Assembly: GCA_002717385.1 (NCBI GenBank)
Contig: PBDR01000029.1
Span: 1-60,089, forward strand
Length of the DNA stretch: 60,089 nucleotides
Origin: Chloroflexota bacterium
GTDB lineage: Bacteria; Chloroflexota; Dehalococcoidia; Lucifugimonadales; Lucifugimonadaceae
Reading direction: 5' to 3'
Part shown: positions 1 through 8,969 of the stretch, in pieces
Numbering within the stretch: position 1 is the stretch's first letter
Layout of the letters: each line of letters starts with the position of its first letter
Program-made: the position numbers and the translations under genes
The notes under the pieces: model-generated
Seen by the model: only the letters and a program-made list of their open reading frames with translations
Databases searched by the model: none
Told to the model about the DNA's origin: nothing

Positions 1-64
1 TACGTGTAAAAAATATAATCATATATTAGTGTCTAAATAAAATATACTAAAACAATACAATCGA

Positions 65-991
65 ATGAAAAAGAAAAACACTAATAAAAAAATTCTCAAT
101 GATCCTATTTCAATAATTTCAACTGGAAAACTAGGATCGAATTTAGCTTTAGCGTTACAAAATTCCAAATATATAATAAAATCTGTTCACTCTAGAAATA
201 AGTTACAAAGAGATTGGTTGTTAAAAAATTTAGATCCCAAAATTATTATCACAGATAATATTAACAAAGCTGTGGAAAACTCAAAATATATTTTCCTTAC
301 AACTACAGATTCATCTTTGAAAAAAGTTTCACAAAAAATTAATTGGAAAAATGATCAAGTTGCAATACACTTTTCTGGGGCACTTCCTTTATCTATTTTA
401 GACCATGTAAAAAAAAATAACGCTAAAACAGGAACAATTCATCCATTGCAAACTTTTCCTTCTAAATCCAATTATAAAAATTTATATAATATCCCATATG
501 CAATCGAATCAGATGATGAAGAGGTTTTTACTTGGATAATTAACTTGATAAATTTTTTTAATGGTAAAGCAATAAACATATCATCTAATTCAAGAGAGTT
601 ATATCATGCCGCTGCTGTTTATTCATGTGCACTTTTGTCAGGTTTAATAGCTACAGCTGCTGAAATGTTAAAATCACTAAATCTAGAAAGAGATGAAGCA
701 GTAGAGGTTTTATTACCATTAATAAAAACCACTTTAGAAGCAATTTCAACTACTGGTATCCCAAAATCAATAACAGGACCGTATATAAGAGGAGATGTAA
801 ATACTATTAAATCTCATATATCTGCATTAGAACAATACAATCCTAAAATTTCACTGGCATATAACGCATTAGCTTTTGCTTCTATGGAAATTTTCAATGA
901 AGAAAAAATATTAAGTGACTCTGTATACAATGAAATTAATACAAACCTGATTAAATCTATAAAAAAAACTTTAGATTATTACAAAAAATAA
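65..991 (+). CDS. Rossmann-fold/DUF2520 oxidoreductase, candidate ketopantoate reductase
   Basis: Cytosolic NAD(P)-dependent dehydrogenase-like protein. The N-terminal half looks like a Rossmann fold with the nucleotide-binding turn GKLG at residues 21-24; the first glycine of the usual GxGxxG is replaced (STGKLG). The motif HPLQTFP at 126-132 and the helical C-terminal half are typical of the DUF2520 family. It sits directly before panB and panC, and no panE is visible. A family of this type has been reported as an alternative ketopantoate reductase (PanG) in other bacteria, so the missing pathway step is the best guess for its role. Family assignment is fairly sure; the reaction is inferred from context. 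Confidence 0.75.
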   Translation: MKKKNTNKKILNDPISIISTGKLGSNLALALQNSKYIIKSVHSRNKLQRDWLLKNLDPKIIITDNINKAVENSKYIFLTTTDSSLKKVSQKINWKNDQVAIHFSGALPLSILDHVKKNNAKTGTIHPLQTFPSKSNYKNLYNIPYAIESDDEEVFTWIINLINFFNGKAINISSNSRELYHAAAVYSCALLSGLIATAAEMLKSLNLERDEAVEVLLPLIKTTLEAISTTGIPKSITGPYIRGDVNTIKSHISALEQYNPKISLAYNALAFASMEIFNEEKILSDSVYNEINTNLIKSIKKTLDYYKK

Positions 992-1061
992 AGTAAAATT
1001 TATATTAGCGTGAAACATATAAGGCAATAAGCAAAGCGCAGTTGACCAATAAGGTTACGCA

Positions 1062-1874
1062 ATGAATACTAACAGGATTACTATTAACAAAATCCAAGAA
1101 ATGAAAGTTAATGGAGAGCCAATATCTATGGTTACTGCATATGACTACACTTCTGCTAAGATAATAAACTCTACTAAAATTCCAATCATTTTAGTTGGTG
1201 ATAGTATGGGAAATAATATTCTAGGTTACGATTCAACCATACCAGTCACAGTAGAAGATATTATAAGAAGTACCAAATCCGTAACTGCAGGTGCAAAAAA
1301 ACCACTAATTGTTGCAGACCTACCATTCTTCAGTTACCAAATAGATATTAAATCAACACTACTAAATGTACGCAGATTGATTCAAGACGGTGGGGCAAAT
1401 GCAGTAAAACTTGAAGGGGGAGAGCAGGTAGCTGATACTGTAAAAAAAATTGTAATGGCAGGAGTACCTGTTATGGGTCATATAGGACTGACACCTCAAT
1501 CCGTTAATAAACTCGGTGGGTATAAACTACAAGGTAAAACATCAGAATCAGCAAAAATACTACTAAATGATGCTCTCGCATTACAAGAATCAGGAGCCTT
1601 TGCGATTGTTTTAGAACTCATTCCTTCAGAATTATCACGTGAAATCACAGATACATTAAAAATACCTACTATAGGTATTGGAGCAGGAATAGAGTGTGAC
1701 GGTCAAGTTCAAGTTTTTCACGATTTATTAGGATTAGATCTTGAATTCAGCCCTAAGCATTCACGAAAATATGCACATCTTGCAGCAACTATAAAAATAG
1801 CTTTAGAAAATTATGATGCAGATGTTAGGAAGAAAAAATTCCCAACAAAAGAAAACTCTTTCTTCTTAAAATGA
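1062..1874 (+). CDS. panB: 3-methyl-2-oxobutanoate hydroxymethyltransferase (ketopantoate hydroxymethyltransferase)
   Basis: First committed enzyme of pantothenate synthesis; adds a hydroxymethyl group from methylene-tetrahydrofolate to 2-oxoisovalerate. It is a cytosolic TIM-barrel enzyme of normal length (270 residues). The metal-binding residues known for the family are visible: Asp47 in VGDSMG, Asp86 in VADLPFF and Glu118 in KLEGGE. The probable catalytic acid is Glu185 in LELIPSEL. The signature GHIGLTPQSVNKLGGYK follows residue 139. It lies about 70 bp after the DUF2520 gene and 36 bp before panC, consistent with a single pantothenate operon. Confidence 0.97.
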   Translation: MNTNRITINKIQEMKVNGEPISMVTAYDYTSAKIINSTKIPIILVGDSMGNNILGYDSTIPVTVEDIIRSTKSVTAGAKKPLIVADLPFFSYQIDIKSTLLNVRRLIQDGGANAVKLEGGEQVADTVKKIVMAGVPVMGHIGLTPQSVNKLGGYKLQGKTSESAKILLNDALALQESGAFAIVLELIPSELSREITDTLKIPTIGIGAGIECDGQVQVFHDLLGLDLEFSPKHSRKYAHLAATIKIALENYDADVRKKKFPTKENSFFLK

Positions 1875-1910
1875 ATCCATTATTTATAAAAATATATATA
1901 AATTAATAAT

Positions 1911-2747
1911 TTGAAAATCATTAGATCACTTTCAGAAATGAAAGATTTGAGACAAGAACTAAGGGGTACTGTAGCCCTAGTCCCAACTTTGGGTGGTTTA
2001 CATAATGGTCATATATTTCATTTAAAAGTAGCAAAAAAACAATCAGATGTTTTAATTGCTTCAATTTTTTTAAATCCATTACAATTCTCAGCAACTGAAG
2101 ATTTAAATTCATATCCAATTGATGAAAAAAAAGACTTGAAAATATTTAAAGAAAACGGTGTAGATATAGCTTTTTTGCCAGATACAATAGAAATGTATGG
2201 AAAGGGTATATCAACAATAGTTAATCCTGGAAAGATCGCTAAAGTTAGTGAAGGGAAATACAGACCTGGTCATTTTAATGGAGTTGCAACAGTGGTAGTT
2301 AAATTATTTAATTTAATTCAGCCACATATAGCTACTTTTGGTCAAAAAGATGCTCAACAACTACAAATAATAAAAAATATTAATCAGGATTTATCTCTAA
2401 ATGTAAAAATTATTGAAATTCCTACCATAAGAGATGAAAATGGTTTAGCTTTAAGTACTAGAAATCAGTATTTAAATAAAGCAGAGAGAAAATCCGCGTG
2501 TGAAATCTATAAATCATTAAAAATAGCGGAAAAATTGGTAAATAATAAAGAAATTAACACAAATATAATAACAAAAAATGTAAGAGATTTTTTGAACTTG
2601 AATAATTTAATTTCCATCGAATATCTCGATATAGTAAATCCAACTACTTTCACTACAATTGATATTTTAGATAAAAAAAATCTTCTAGTTATAGCTGTTC
2701 ATATAGGAAAAGCCAGATTAATTGACAATATAATTCTTAATACTTAA
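1911..2747 (+). CDS. panC: pantothenate synthetase (pantoate--beta-alanine ligase)
   Basis: Joins pantoate and beta-alanine using ATP, through a pantoyl-adenylate intermediate. It belongs to the nucleotidyltransferase superfamily: the HIGH-like motif is PTLGGLHNGH at residues 25-34, with both histidines kept. FLNPLQF and the LSTRNQYL segment (the family's SSRN motif) are present. At 278 residues the length is normal. The start is TTG; no ATG upstream keeps the family N-terminus, and beginning at MKIIRSLSEM matches homologues. Third gene of the pantothenate cluster. panD is not in the window. Confidence 0.96.
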   Translation: MKIIRSLSEMKDLRQELRGTVALVPTLGGLHNGHIFHLKVAKKQSDVLIASIFLNPLQFSATEDLNSYPIDEKKDLKIFKENGVDIAFLPDTIEMYGKGISTIVNPGKIAKVSEGKYRPGHFNGVATVVVKLFNLIQPHIATFGQKDAQQLQIIKNINQDLSLNVKIIEIPTIRDENGLALSTRNQYLNKAERKSACEIYKSLKIAEKLVNNKEINTNIITKNVRDFLNLNNLISIEYLDIVNPTTFTTIDILDKKNLLVIAVHIGKARLIDNIILNT

Positions 2748-2828
2748 CTAATTATCAATTGTATTTTATTCGTTAATTATCTTATCAAAAAATATATAAT
2801 TCAAAAAAGTATTAAAAATATAATCAAA

Positions 2829-3989
2829 ATGCCAAATTTGAATAAATTAAAAAACCTTTCTGGGAAAATGTCTATTGTTGGTGTGTCAGAATCAGATCAA
2901 ATAGGTAAAGTTCCTGAAAAATCTCCCTTAGCTCTACACGCTGAAGCCGCTATAAATGCCTTAGATGACGCGGGTTTTCATTTATCAGATGTCGATGGAC
3001 TTTTTACAGCTGGCTGGTCTACTCTTGATATTGCTGAGTATATAGGAGTACAACCAAGATATACAGATTCAACATCAGTTGGTGGTTCTTCATTCGTTAT
3101 TCATATCGCCCACGCCATTGCGGCGATTTCAGCAGGATACTGTGAAGTTGCATTAATTACCCATGGACAATCAGGAAGATCAGATAGAGCTCCGCAAGAA
3201 AGGCATCTTGGAATTCCAATGGTACAGTTTGAGTATCCTTATGGAATCATAGGACCACCTTCCTCTTATTCACTAGCATGTAGTAGATATATGTACCAAT
3301 ATGGAGAAGATAGAACAAGAAATGCAATGGCTGAGATAGCTGTCTCTACTCGCAAATGGGCAAACCTAAACCCTAAAGCATACTTCTATGACAAAGGAAT
3401 GACTCATGATGATTACCATAATTCAAAATGGGTATCTTGGCCATTTCATTTATTAGATTGTTGTTTGGTTACTGACGCGGGGGCAGCAATAATAATTACA
3501 ACAAATGAAAGAGCAAAGAACGCTAGAAAAAAGGGAGTGAATATTCTAGGAGTTGGGGAAGGGCACGATCATTCAATGATCTCACAAATGCCAGACTTAA
3601 CAAAGGCTTTTGGAATTAAAACGGGACCACAAGCAATAGAAATGTCTGGGATTTCGATAAATGAGATTGACCTAGCAATGATTTATGATTCATTTACATA
3701 TACAGTTTTAGTTTCTCTTGAAAATATTGGTTTTTGTAAACCTGGAGAAGGTCCAGACTTTTTATTAGAAAAATCAATAAAACCTGGAGGAAATTTCCCA
3801 CTTAATACGAATGGTGGGGGATTATCATATACACATCCTGGTATGTATGGAATATTTACAATTGTCGAAGCTGTTAGAAAACTTAGAAATGAAGCTGAAA
3901 ATCGTCAAATTGAAAATTGTAATCTAGCCCTAGCTCACGGAACAGGCGGACTATTATCATCAACTGCAACAGTAGTATTAGGAATATGA
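2829..3989 (+). CDS. thiolase-like protein lacking the nucleophilic cysteine (SCP-x/Ltp2-type, possible retro-aldolase subunit)
   Basis: A thiolase-fold protein of 386 residues. Where degradative and biosynthetic thiolases have the acylated Cys (CASG), this protein reads VGGSS at 84-88, so a Claisen thiolysis through that Cys is not possible. The second catalytic region is THPG (His336), and the usual C-terminal CxGG is HGTGG at 370-374. The segment YDSFTYT at 286-292, followed by LENIGFCKPGEG, is typical of the SCP-x/Ltp2-like branch. Members of that branch work with a DUF35 partner, for example in retro-aldol cleavage of steroid side chains or in benzylsuccinate-type pathways. The next gene is such a DUF35 protein, 4 bp away. 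The substrate is unknown. Confidence 0.85.
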   Translation: MPNLNKLKNLSGKMSIVGVSESDQIGKVPEKSPLALHAEAAINALDDAGFHLSDVDGLFTAGWSTLDIAEYIGVQPRYTDSTSVGGSSFVIHIAHAIAAISAGYCEVALITHGQSGRSDRAPQERHLGIPMVQFEYPYGIIGPPSSYSLACSRYMYQYGEDRTRNAMAEIAVSTRKWANLNPKAYFYDKGMTHDDYHNSKWVSWPFHLLDCCLVTDAGAAIIITTNERAKNARKKGVNILGVGEGHDHSMISQMPDLTKAFGIKTGPQAIEMSGISINEIDLAMIYDSFTYTVLVSLENIGFCKPGEGPDFLLEKSIKPGGNFPLNTNGGGLSYTHPGMYGIFTIVEAVRKLRNEAENRQIENCNLALAHGTGGLLSSTATVVLGI

Positions 3990-3993
3990 AAAA

Positions 3994-4410
3994 TTGAAAA
4001 ACGATTATAATAAACCTTTACCCATACCTCAACCAGAATCAGATAAATTTTGGAATGGACTGAAGAAAAAAGAGATTTGGGTACAAAAATGTTCTTCTAC
4101 TAATCAATATCAATTCTACCCTAGAACTCATTGTATATTTCACAATCAAAACGATATAGAGTGGGTAAAAGTAAGTGGAGATAGTACGCTTTTTACTTAT
4201 GCTATAGTTTATCAAGCTCCAATGCATAGTTTCCTAGATGATGTCCCATATGTGAATGCTTTAGTTAAGCTAAATGAAGGACCAATAATACCTTCCAATA
4301 TAGTAGATATCGAACCAGATCCTTCTAATTTTAAAATAGGTATGAAATTGAAACCTGTTTTTGTTAATGTTAATAAAAATTTTACTCTTTTAAAATTTAG
4401 ACCAGCATAG
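3994..4410 (+). CDS. DUF35 OB-fold protein, partner of the thiolase-like protein
   Basis: A small cytosolic protein with the usual DUF35 layout: an N-terminal helix (WNGLKKKEI), a rubredoxin-like zinc ribbon and an OB fold (residues about 55-135). The ribbon is eroded. Of the expected four cysteines only Cys33 and Cys47 remain; the second position is Thr36 and the fourth is His50, so zinc binding is doubtful. It starts with TTG, 4 bp after the thiolase-like gene. DUF35 proteins bind acyl-CoA and form obligate complexes with thiolase-like subunits, so co-function with the upstream gene is very likely. Confidence 0.85.
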   Translation: MKNDYNKPLPIPQPESDKFWNGLKKKEIWVQKCSSTNQYQFYPRTHCIFHNQNDIEWVKVSGDSTLFTYAIVYQAPMHSFLDDVPYVNALVKLNEGPIIPSNIVDIEPDPSNFKIGMKLKPVFVNVNKNFTLLKFRPA

Positions 4411-4411
4411 A

Positions 4412-5320
4412 ATGAAAAATTTTATTAATTTCAGCGATATAAAATACCAGTCTATTATTGATCTACTAGACACAGCTCTAGAATTTAAATCTGGTAGAAA
4501 AAGCAACAACCTTTCGAATAAAACAGCTGTACTACTATTTGAAAAACCTTCACTTAGAACTAAATTAAGCTTTTGGAAATCCGTACAATTTTTAAATGGA
4601 AACCCTATTTATTTTGGTCCTGAAGAAGTAGGTCTAGATAAAAGAGAATCAATTAAAGATGTGGCTAATGTTATAGGACAGATGGCTGATTTAGCAATTA
4701 TCAGAACTTTTTCACATGAATCATTAAATCAATTCACGAAATTTTCAGAAATACCTGTAATAAATGCCCTATCAGATGGAGAACATCCTTGCCAGGCTCT
4801 TGCAGATATATTAACGATGTATGAAATACATAAGAATATTAACTCAATATCTGTTGCTTTTATTGGTGATGCCAATAATGTTGCAAAAAGTCTTGCGTTT
4901 GCCATCTCTGGAATTGGTGGCACTCTAAATTTAGCATCCCCACCAGGATATGGATTTAAAAAAAACACTATACAAAAAATTAATGATTTTGGTTCAGGGA
5001 CAATCAACCAAATTGAAAATCCTTTCGAAGCAGTAAAAAATTGTGATTTTGTTTATACTGATGTTTGGACAAGTATGGGTCAAGAAAAACAAACTAAACT
5101 TAGGTTAAAAAAATTTCATGGATACCAAGTCAATGAAAAAATATTAGATTCTGCCAAAAAAAATGTTTACTTTATGCATGATTTACCGGCTCATCACGGA
5201 GAAGAAATAAGTGATGGTTTACTATATGATTCACGATCCATAGTTTTTAAACAGGCTGAAAATAGAATTTGGGCTCAAATAGCTTTAATAGATAAAATAT
5301 TTTCATTGAATAATTATTAA
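4412..5320 (+). CDS. argF: ornithine carbamoyltransferase family protein
   Basis: Transfers a carbamoyl group from carbamoyl phosphate to ornithine, giving citrulline in arginine synthesis. Two-domain transcarbamylase of 302 residues, normal length. The carbamoyl-phosphate loop is SLRTK at 47-51 (family S-x-R-T-R, last Arg replaced by Lys); HPCQ is at 125-128. DVWTSMGQE, the ornithine-side SMG loop, is at 217-225. The near-invariant HCLP motif reads HDLP at 256-259, so the ornithine-side cysteine is Asp257. SMG and HPCQ argue for ornithine rather than aspartate as acceptor. It begins 1 bp after the DUF35 stop. Confidence 0.88.
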   Translation: MKNFINFSDIKYQSIIDLLDTALEFKSGRKSNNLSNKTAVLLFEKPSLRTKLSFWKSVQFLNGNPIYFGPEEVGLDKRESIKDVANVIGQMADLAIIRTFSHESLNQFTKFSEIPVINALSDGEHPCQALADILTMYEIHKNINSISVAFIGDANNVAKSLAFAISGIGGTLNLASPPGYGFKKNTIQKINDFGSGTINQIENPFEAVKNCDFVYTDVWTSMGQEKQTKLRLKKFHGYQVNEKILDSAKKNVYFMHDLPAHHGEEISDGLLYDSRSIVFKQAENRIWAQIALIDKIFSLNNY

Positions 5321-5336
5321 TTGGATTGCATATCAG

Positions 5337-6656
5337 ATGAATATACCAATAATCACAATTATTGGAAGACCAAATGTAGGAAAATCTACTCTATTCAATA
5401 GGATAGCTGGTAGAAGAATTTCTATAGTTAGCAATATTCCAGGAACTACAAGAGATAGAATTTCTTTTACTACTCAGTGGGGTAACAATAAATTTGGAAT
5501 TATAGATACTGCTGGGATAAATCATAAAAATCAAGGTGATTTATCCGAGGAAGTAACTTATCAATATTCTGAAGCAATTAGAAATTCTGATTTGTTAGTT
5601 TTTCTTCTAGATATAAATGACGGTTTAACAATCCCTGATATTCAAATTTCAAATACTATCAGAAAAAGTGGGAAACCTTTTGTATTAGCAATTAATAAAG
5701 TTGACTCTTCTTCGAAAGAAATAGGCCTTTTAGAATTCTATTCACTCGGAATGGGTGATCCTTTCCCAATAAGTGCTTATCATAATAGTGGCATTTCCAA
5801 TTTAATGGAAAAATTACTAACATTAATCCCAAAATATCCGATTAATGATAAGCAAAAAAAAGAGTTCAGAGTGTCAATTGTAGGTAGACCAAATGTAGGA
5901 AAATCATCAATATTTAATTCTATAATCAAATCTAATAGATCTATTGTTAGTTCAATACCAGGAACAACAAGAGATTCTATTGATTCAAATTATGATTTTG
6001 AAGGAAAAAATATACTTTTTATTGATACTGCTGGTTTAAAAAAACGTGGGAAAACTAAAATTGGATTAGAAAAATATAGTATGCTAAGAACAATTAATTC
6101 TATTGAGCGATCTCATATTTCTGTGTTAGTACTAGACACAAAAGAATTAATTACGGATCAAGATACGCATATCGGAGGATATATAGATCAAGCATCTAGA
6201 GGATATTTAATAGTTATTAATAAATGGGACCTCTCAACCAAATTGAACATTAATCATAATTTAATTACAAAAAAAATTAATGAAAGATTTAAATTTATGG
6301 AAGGAGCGCCTTTAATTTTTACTTCAGCTATAACTGGATATGGAATCAAAAAGATTATTCCGTCTATTATAAATGTACGAAATGAATTCAATAAAAAAAT
6401 CAATTCCGATGATTTAAATAATTCGTTATTAAAATATATTAGTGAAAATCCTCTCCCCAGAGCGGGAAATCGTAGACCAAAAATATTTAAAGTCTCTCAG
6501 ACTAGAGTGGCTCCGCCAACATTTTCTTTTGAATCTAGTAACCCAAAATTAATTCATTTTTCTTACCGTAGATTTTTACAAAATAATATTAGAAAAGAAT
6601 TCGGTTTTAATGGATCTCCTATAGTAATGAACTTCAAACATAAATCAAATGAATAA
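5337..6656 (+). CDS. der: ribosome biogenesis GTPase Der (EngA)
   Basis: Essential double-GTPase that acts in maturation of the 50S ribosomal subunit. Two tandem G domains are complete: the P-loop GRPNVGKS occurs at residues 10-17 and again at 183-190. Each is followed by PGTTRD, a DTAG box and an NKxD box (NKVD, NKWD). The C-terminal KH-like domain contains NPLPRAGNRRPKIF. At 439 residues the length is normal. It lies 16 bp after argF, and its last codons overlap the start of plsY by 8 bp, so the two are translationally linked. Confidence 0.98.
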   Translation: MNIPIITIIGRPNVGKSTLFNRIAGRRISIVSNIPGTTRDRISFTTQWGNNKFGIIDTAGINHKNQGDLSEEVTYQYSEAIRNSDLLVFLLDINDGLTIPDIQISNTIRKSGKPFVLAINKVDSSSKEIGLLEFYSLGMGDPFPISAYHNSGISNLMEKLLTLIPKYPINDKQKKEFRVSIVGRPNVGKSSIFNSIIKSNRSIVSSIPGTTRDSIDSNYDFEGKNILFIDTAGLKKRGKTKIGLEKYSMLRTINSIERSHISVLVLDTKELITDQDTHIGGYIDQASRGYLIVINKWDLSTKLNINHNLITKKINERFKFMEGAPLIFTSAITGYGIKKIIPSIINVRNEFNKKINSDDLNNSLLKYISENPLPRAGNRRPKIFKVSQTRVAPPTFSFESSNPKLIHFSYRRFLQNNIRKEFGFNGSPIVMNFKHKSNE

Positions 6657-7266
6657 TTTAATTATATACATTATTCCGATTCTAATAGCATACTTAATTG
6701 GCTCTATACCAACTGGGATCATTTTAGGAAAAATCTGGAAAAAAAAAGACATAAGAATGCACGGAAGTGGGAGTATAGGTGCTACAAACATAACTCGAAC
6801 ACTTGGCATTAAAGCTGGAATAATAGTACTTATCATAGATATTCTAAAAGGGGCTATTGGGGTAGGTATTAGTATAGTTATAAGTGATAATGAATGGATA
6901 TCTACTATTTCAGGACTATTTGTTATTACTGGTCATATTATTCCTATTTTTGCTAAATTTAGAGGAGGTAAAGGTGTAGCAACTGCTATAGGAGTAATTA
7001 CTATTATTTATCCTTTAGGATTAATTGGAGTTTTAATAGGCATAATAACAATTTTATTTACACGAATAGTTTCATTAGGATCTATTGTAGGATCTATATC
7101 TTGTGTGGTAATAATGTTAATATCTTTTATATTTATTAAAAATGGATCATCTATATGGGATTTTATTTTCTTCATAATTGCAGGAATAATAATTTTAATT
7201 AGTCATCACGAAAACATTTTGAGATTAATAAACGGTAAAGAAAATAAAATTTTAATCAAAAAATAA
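6649..7266 (+). CDS. plsY: glycerol-3-phosphate acyltransferase PlsY
   Basis: Integral membrane enzyme that transfers the acyl group from acyl-phosphate to glycerol-3-phosphate, the first step of phospholipid synthesis. It has about five to six hydrophobic segments. The first conserved loop motif, GSGSIGATN, is at residues 39-47, followed later by KFRGGKGVAT and a C-terminal SHHENILRL, all diagnostic of PlsY. Length is normal (205 residues). The start overlaps der by 8 bp and gpsA follows 5 bp later. The pair thus makes glycerol-3-phosphate and then acylates it. The acyl-phosphate synthase PlsX is not in the window. Confidence 0.97.
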   Translation: MNNLIIYIIPILIAYLIGSIPTGIILGKIWKKKDIRMHGSGSIGATNITRTLGIKAGIIVLIIDILKGAIGVGISIVISDNEWISTISGLFVITGHIIPIFAKFRGGKGVATAIGVITIIYPLGLIGVLIGIITILFTRIVSLGSIVGSISCVVIMLISFIFIKNGSSIWDFIFFIIAGIIILISHHENILRLINGKENKILIKK

Positions 7267-7271
7267 CAACT

Positions 7272-8237
7272 TTGAGTTCAGTAATAAACAAATCAGTAAT
7301 AATTGGATCAGGATCTTGGGGGAAAACAATAGGAAAAATTTTAAGTTACGATCTCAAAGACGTAATAATTATAACACGTAATATAAAATCAAAAGATTCC
7401 GAAACAAAATTACAATTTTCTACTGACCTAAAAAAATTTATCCCACAAGCTGAATTGATAATTTTTGCTGTTCCGTCACATGCTTTAAGAGAAAATGTGA
7501 AAAAAGTATCCCCATATATATCTTCAAAATCATTGATAATATCAGCTACTAAAGGACTAGAAAATTCATCGGATAAAATTTCTACTGAAGTAATATTCGA
7601 TGAATTAAAACATACTATACGTAAAGAAAAAATAGGGGTGATGTCAGGACCAAATTTATCAGTGGAAATTAATAAAGGTAAAATTGCACTAACTACAATT
7701 GCTTTTACAGAAATTAGAAACGCAAAAATTGTTCAAAGTTATTTCAATTCTCCAATGTTTCGTCCATATACAAGTACAGATATTCTTGGAGTCCAATATG
7801 GAGGCGCATTAAAGAACATTATCGCAATAGCTTCAGGATTTTTAGATGACGGAAATTATGGAAATAATGCAAAGTCATCTTTAATTGTTAGAGGTTTAAA
7901 TGAAATTAAAATTATTGGTATGTCTAAAGGTGGAAAAGAAGAAACATTTTATGGATTAAGTGGATTGGGTGATTTAATTACAACTTGTTATTCCAAACTT
8001 AGTAGAAATTATACCTTTGGATCACTTATTTCAAAAGGTTATTCTATTGATGAAGCCAAGAAAAAAATTAGTCAAACTATTGAAGGTATTGGCACAGCTA
8101 AATCTGCTTACGAAATTGGTTTGAGAAATCAATTAGAAACCCCAATAATAAATTCAATTCACAAAATTATATATGAAAAATATCCTGCTAAAGAAGTAAT
8201 TAGTGAGTTAATGTTACGAGATTTAAAATCAGAATAA
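7272..8237 (+). CDS. gpsA: glycerol-3-phosphate dehydrogenase [NAD(P)+]
   Basis: Reduces dihydroxyacetone phosphate to glycerol-3-phosphate for phospholipid synthesis. The Rossmann turn GSGSWGK is at residues 12-18. Further family motifs are SATKGLE, GPNLSVEI, the catalytic-lysine segment GGALKNIIAIASG and the substrate-binding region with SGLGDLITTCYS and SRNYTFG. At 321 residues it is slightly short of the typical 330-340 but complete. The start is TTG, 5 bp after plsY, and no ATG gives the family N-terminus. Its stop abuts the stop of the convergent rsmE with no intervening base. Confidence 0.96.
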   Translation: MSSVINKSVIIGSGSWGKTIGKILSYDLKDVIIITRNIKSKDSETKLQFSTDLKKFIPQAELIIFAVPSHALRENVKKVSPYISSKSLIISATKGLENSSDKISTEVIFDELKHTIRKEKIGVMSGPNLSVEINKGKIALTTIAFTEIRNAKIVQSYFNSPMFRPYTSTDILGVQYGGALKNIIAIASGFLDDGNYGNNAKSSLIVRGLNEIKIIGMSKGGKEETFYGLSGLGDLITTCYSKLSRNYTFGSLISKGYSIDEAKKKISQTIEGIGTAKSAYEIGLRNQLETPIINSIHKIIYEKYPAKEVISELMLRDLKSE

Positions 8238-8969
8238 TCATTTAACTAATAATTGGTTTAGTAATCCCGCAGAAACAATTGCTGCAGTTTCAGTTCTTAA
8301 TACCATTTGACCTAATGAAACCTTTTTTATGTTTTCTTTCGAAAATTCATTTAGTTCTCTTTCAGTAAATCCACCGGGAGGTCCAACAAAAACAGTAATT
8401 GGTTTTTGATTTTTAAATAAAATATTTTTATAAAATTCAATGTTTTCTCCATCACTATCTAACACAAAATTAATACTTTCTTTATTTAATTTTATTACCT
8501 TTTCTAAACTTTGAGGTTCAGTAATTAATGGAACTGTTAATCTATTACTCTGTTCTGATGCTTCTAATGAAATATTTGACCATCTAAAAATTTTATTCTT
8601 GTAAATTAAATTTTTAGATGCATTTTGAACACGATCTGATAGCAAAGGAATAATAGTTGATACTCCTAACTCTGTACATTTTTCTATACAAAATTCAAAT
8701 CTATTGTTTTTGCAAATCCCTATAGCTAAATTGAATTTTCTAAAGTGATTTTTATATATTTTCTTTGAAATAGGATTAACTGAAACCAAAAAATTCGTTG
8801 TCTCAATTATATCTGATATCCATTCACTGCCATCACCATTGAAAATAATTATTTGATCACCCTGTTTCATTCTAAAAACCTTCAACAATTGTTTTGATTG
8901 AGATTCAGATAACTGAAAAATATTGTTTTTTTCTATTTCGTTTTTGACATAAAATCTATGGGATTTCAT
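8238..8969 (-). CDS. rsmE: 16S rRNA (uracil(1498)-N(3))-methyltransferase
   Basis: Methylates U1498 of 16S rRNA in assembled 30S subunits, using S-adenosylmethionine. The N-terminal PUA-like domain (residues about 1-75: RFYV, LLKVFRMKQGDQIIIFNG) precedes a SPOUT methyltransferase domain. The trefoil-knot SAM-binding signatures are visible: GPPGGFTERELNEF and, near the C-terminus, LGQMVLRTETAA. Length is normal (243 residues). The start codon overlaps the stop of prmA (ATGA), and prmA-rsmE is a widespread pair behind dnaJ. The gene is convergent with gpsA. Confidence 0.95.
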   Translation of the reverse strand: MKSHRFYVKNEIEKNNIFQLSESQSKQLLKVFRMKQGDQIIIFNGDGSEWISDIIETTNFLVSVNPISKKIYKNHFRKFNLAIGICKNNRFEFCIEKCTELGVSTIIPLLSDRVQNASKNLIYKNKIFRWSNISLEASEQSNRLTVPLITEPQSLEKVIKLNKESINFVLDSDGENIEFYKNILFKNQKPITVFVGPPGGFTERELNEFSKENIKKVSLGQMVLRTETAAIVSAGLLNQLLVK

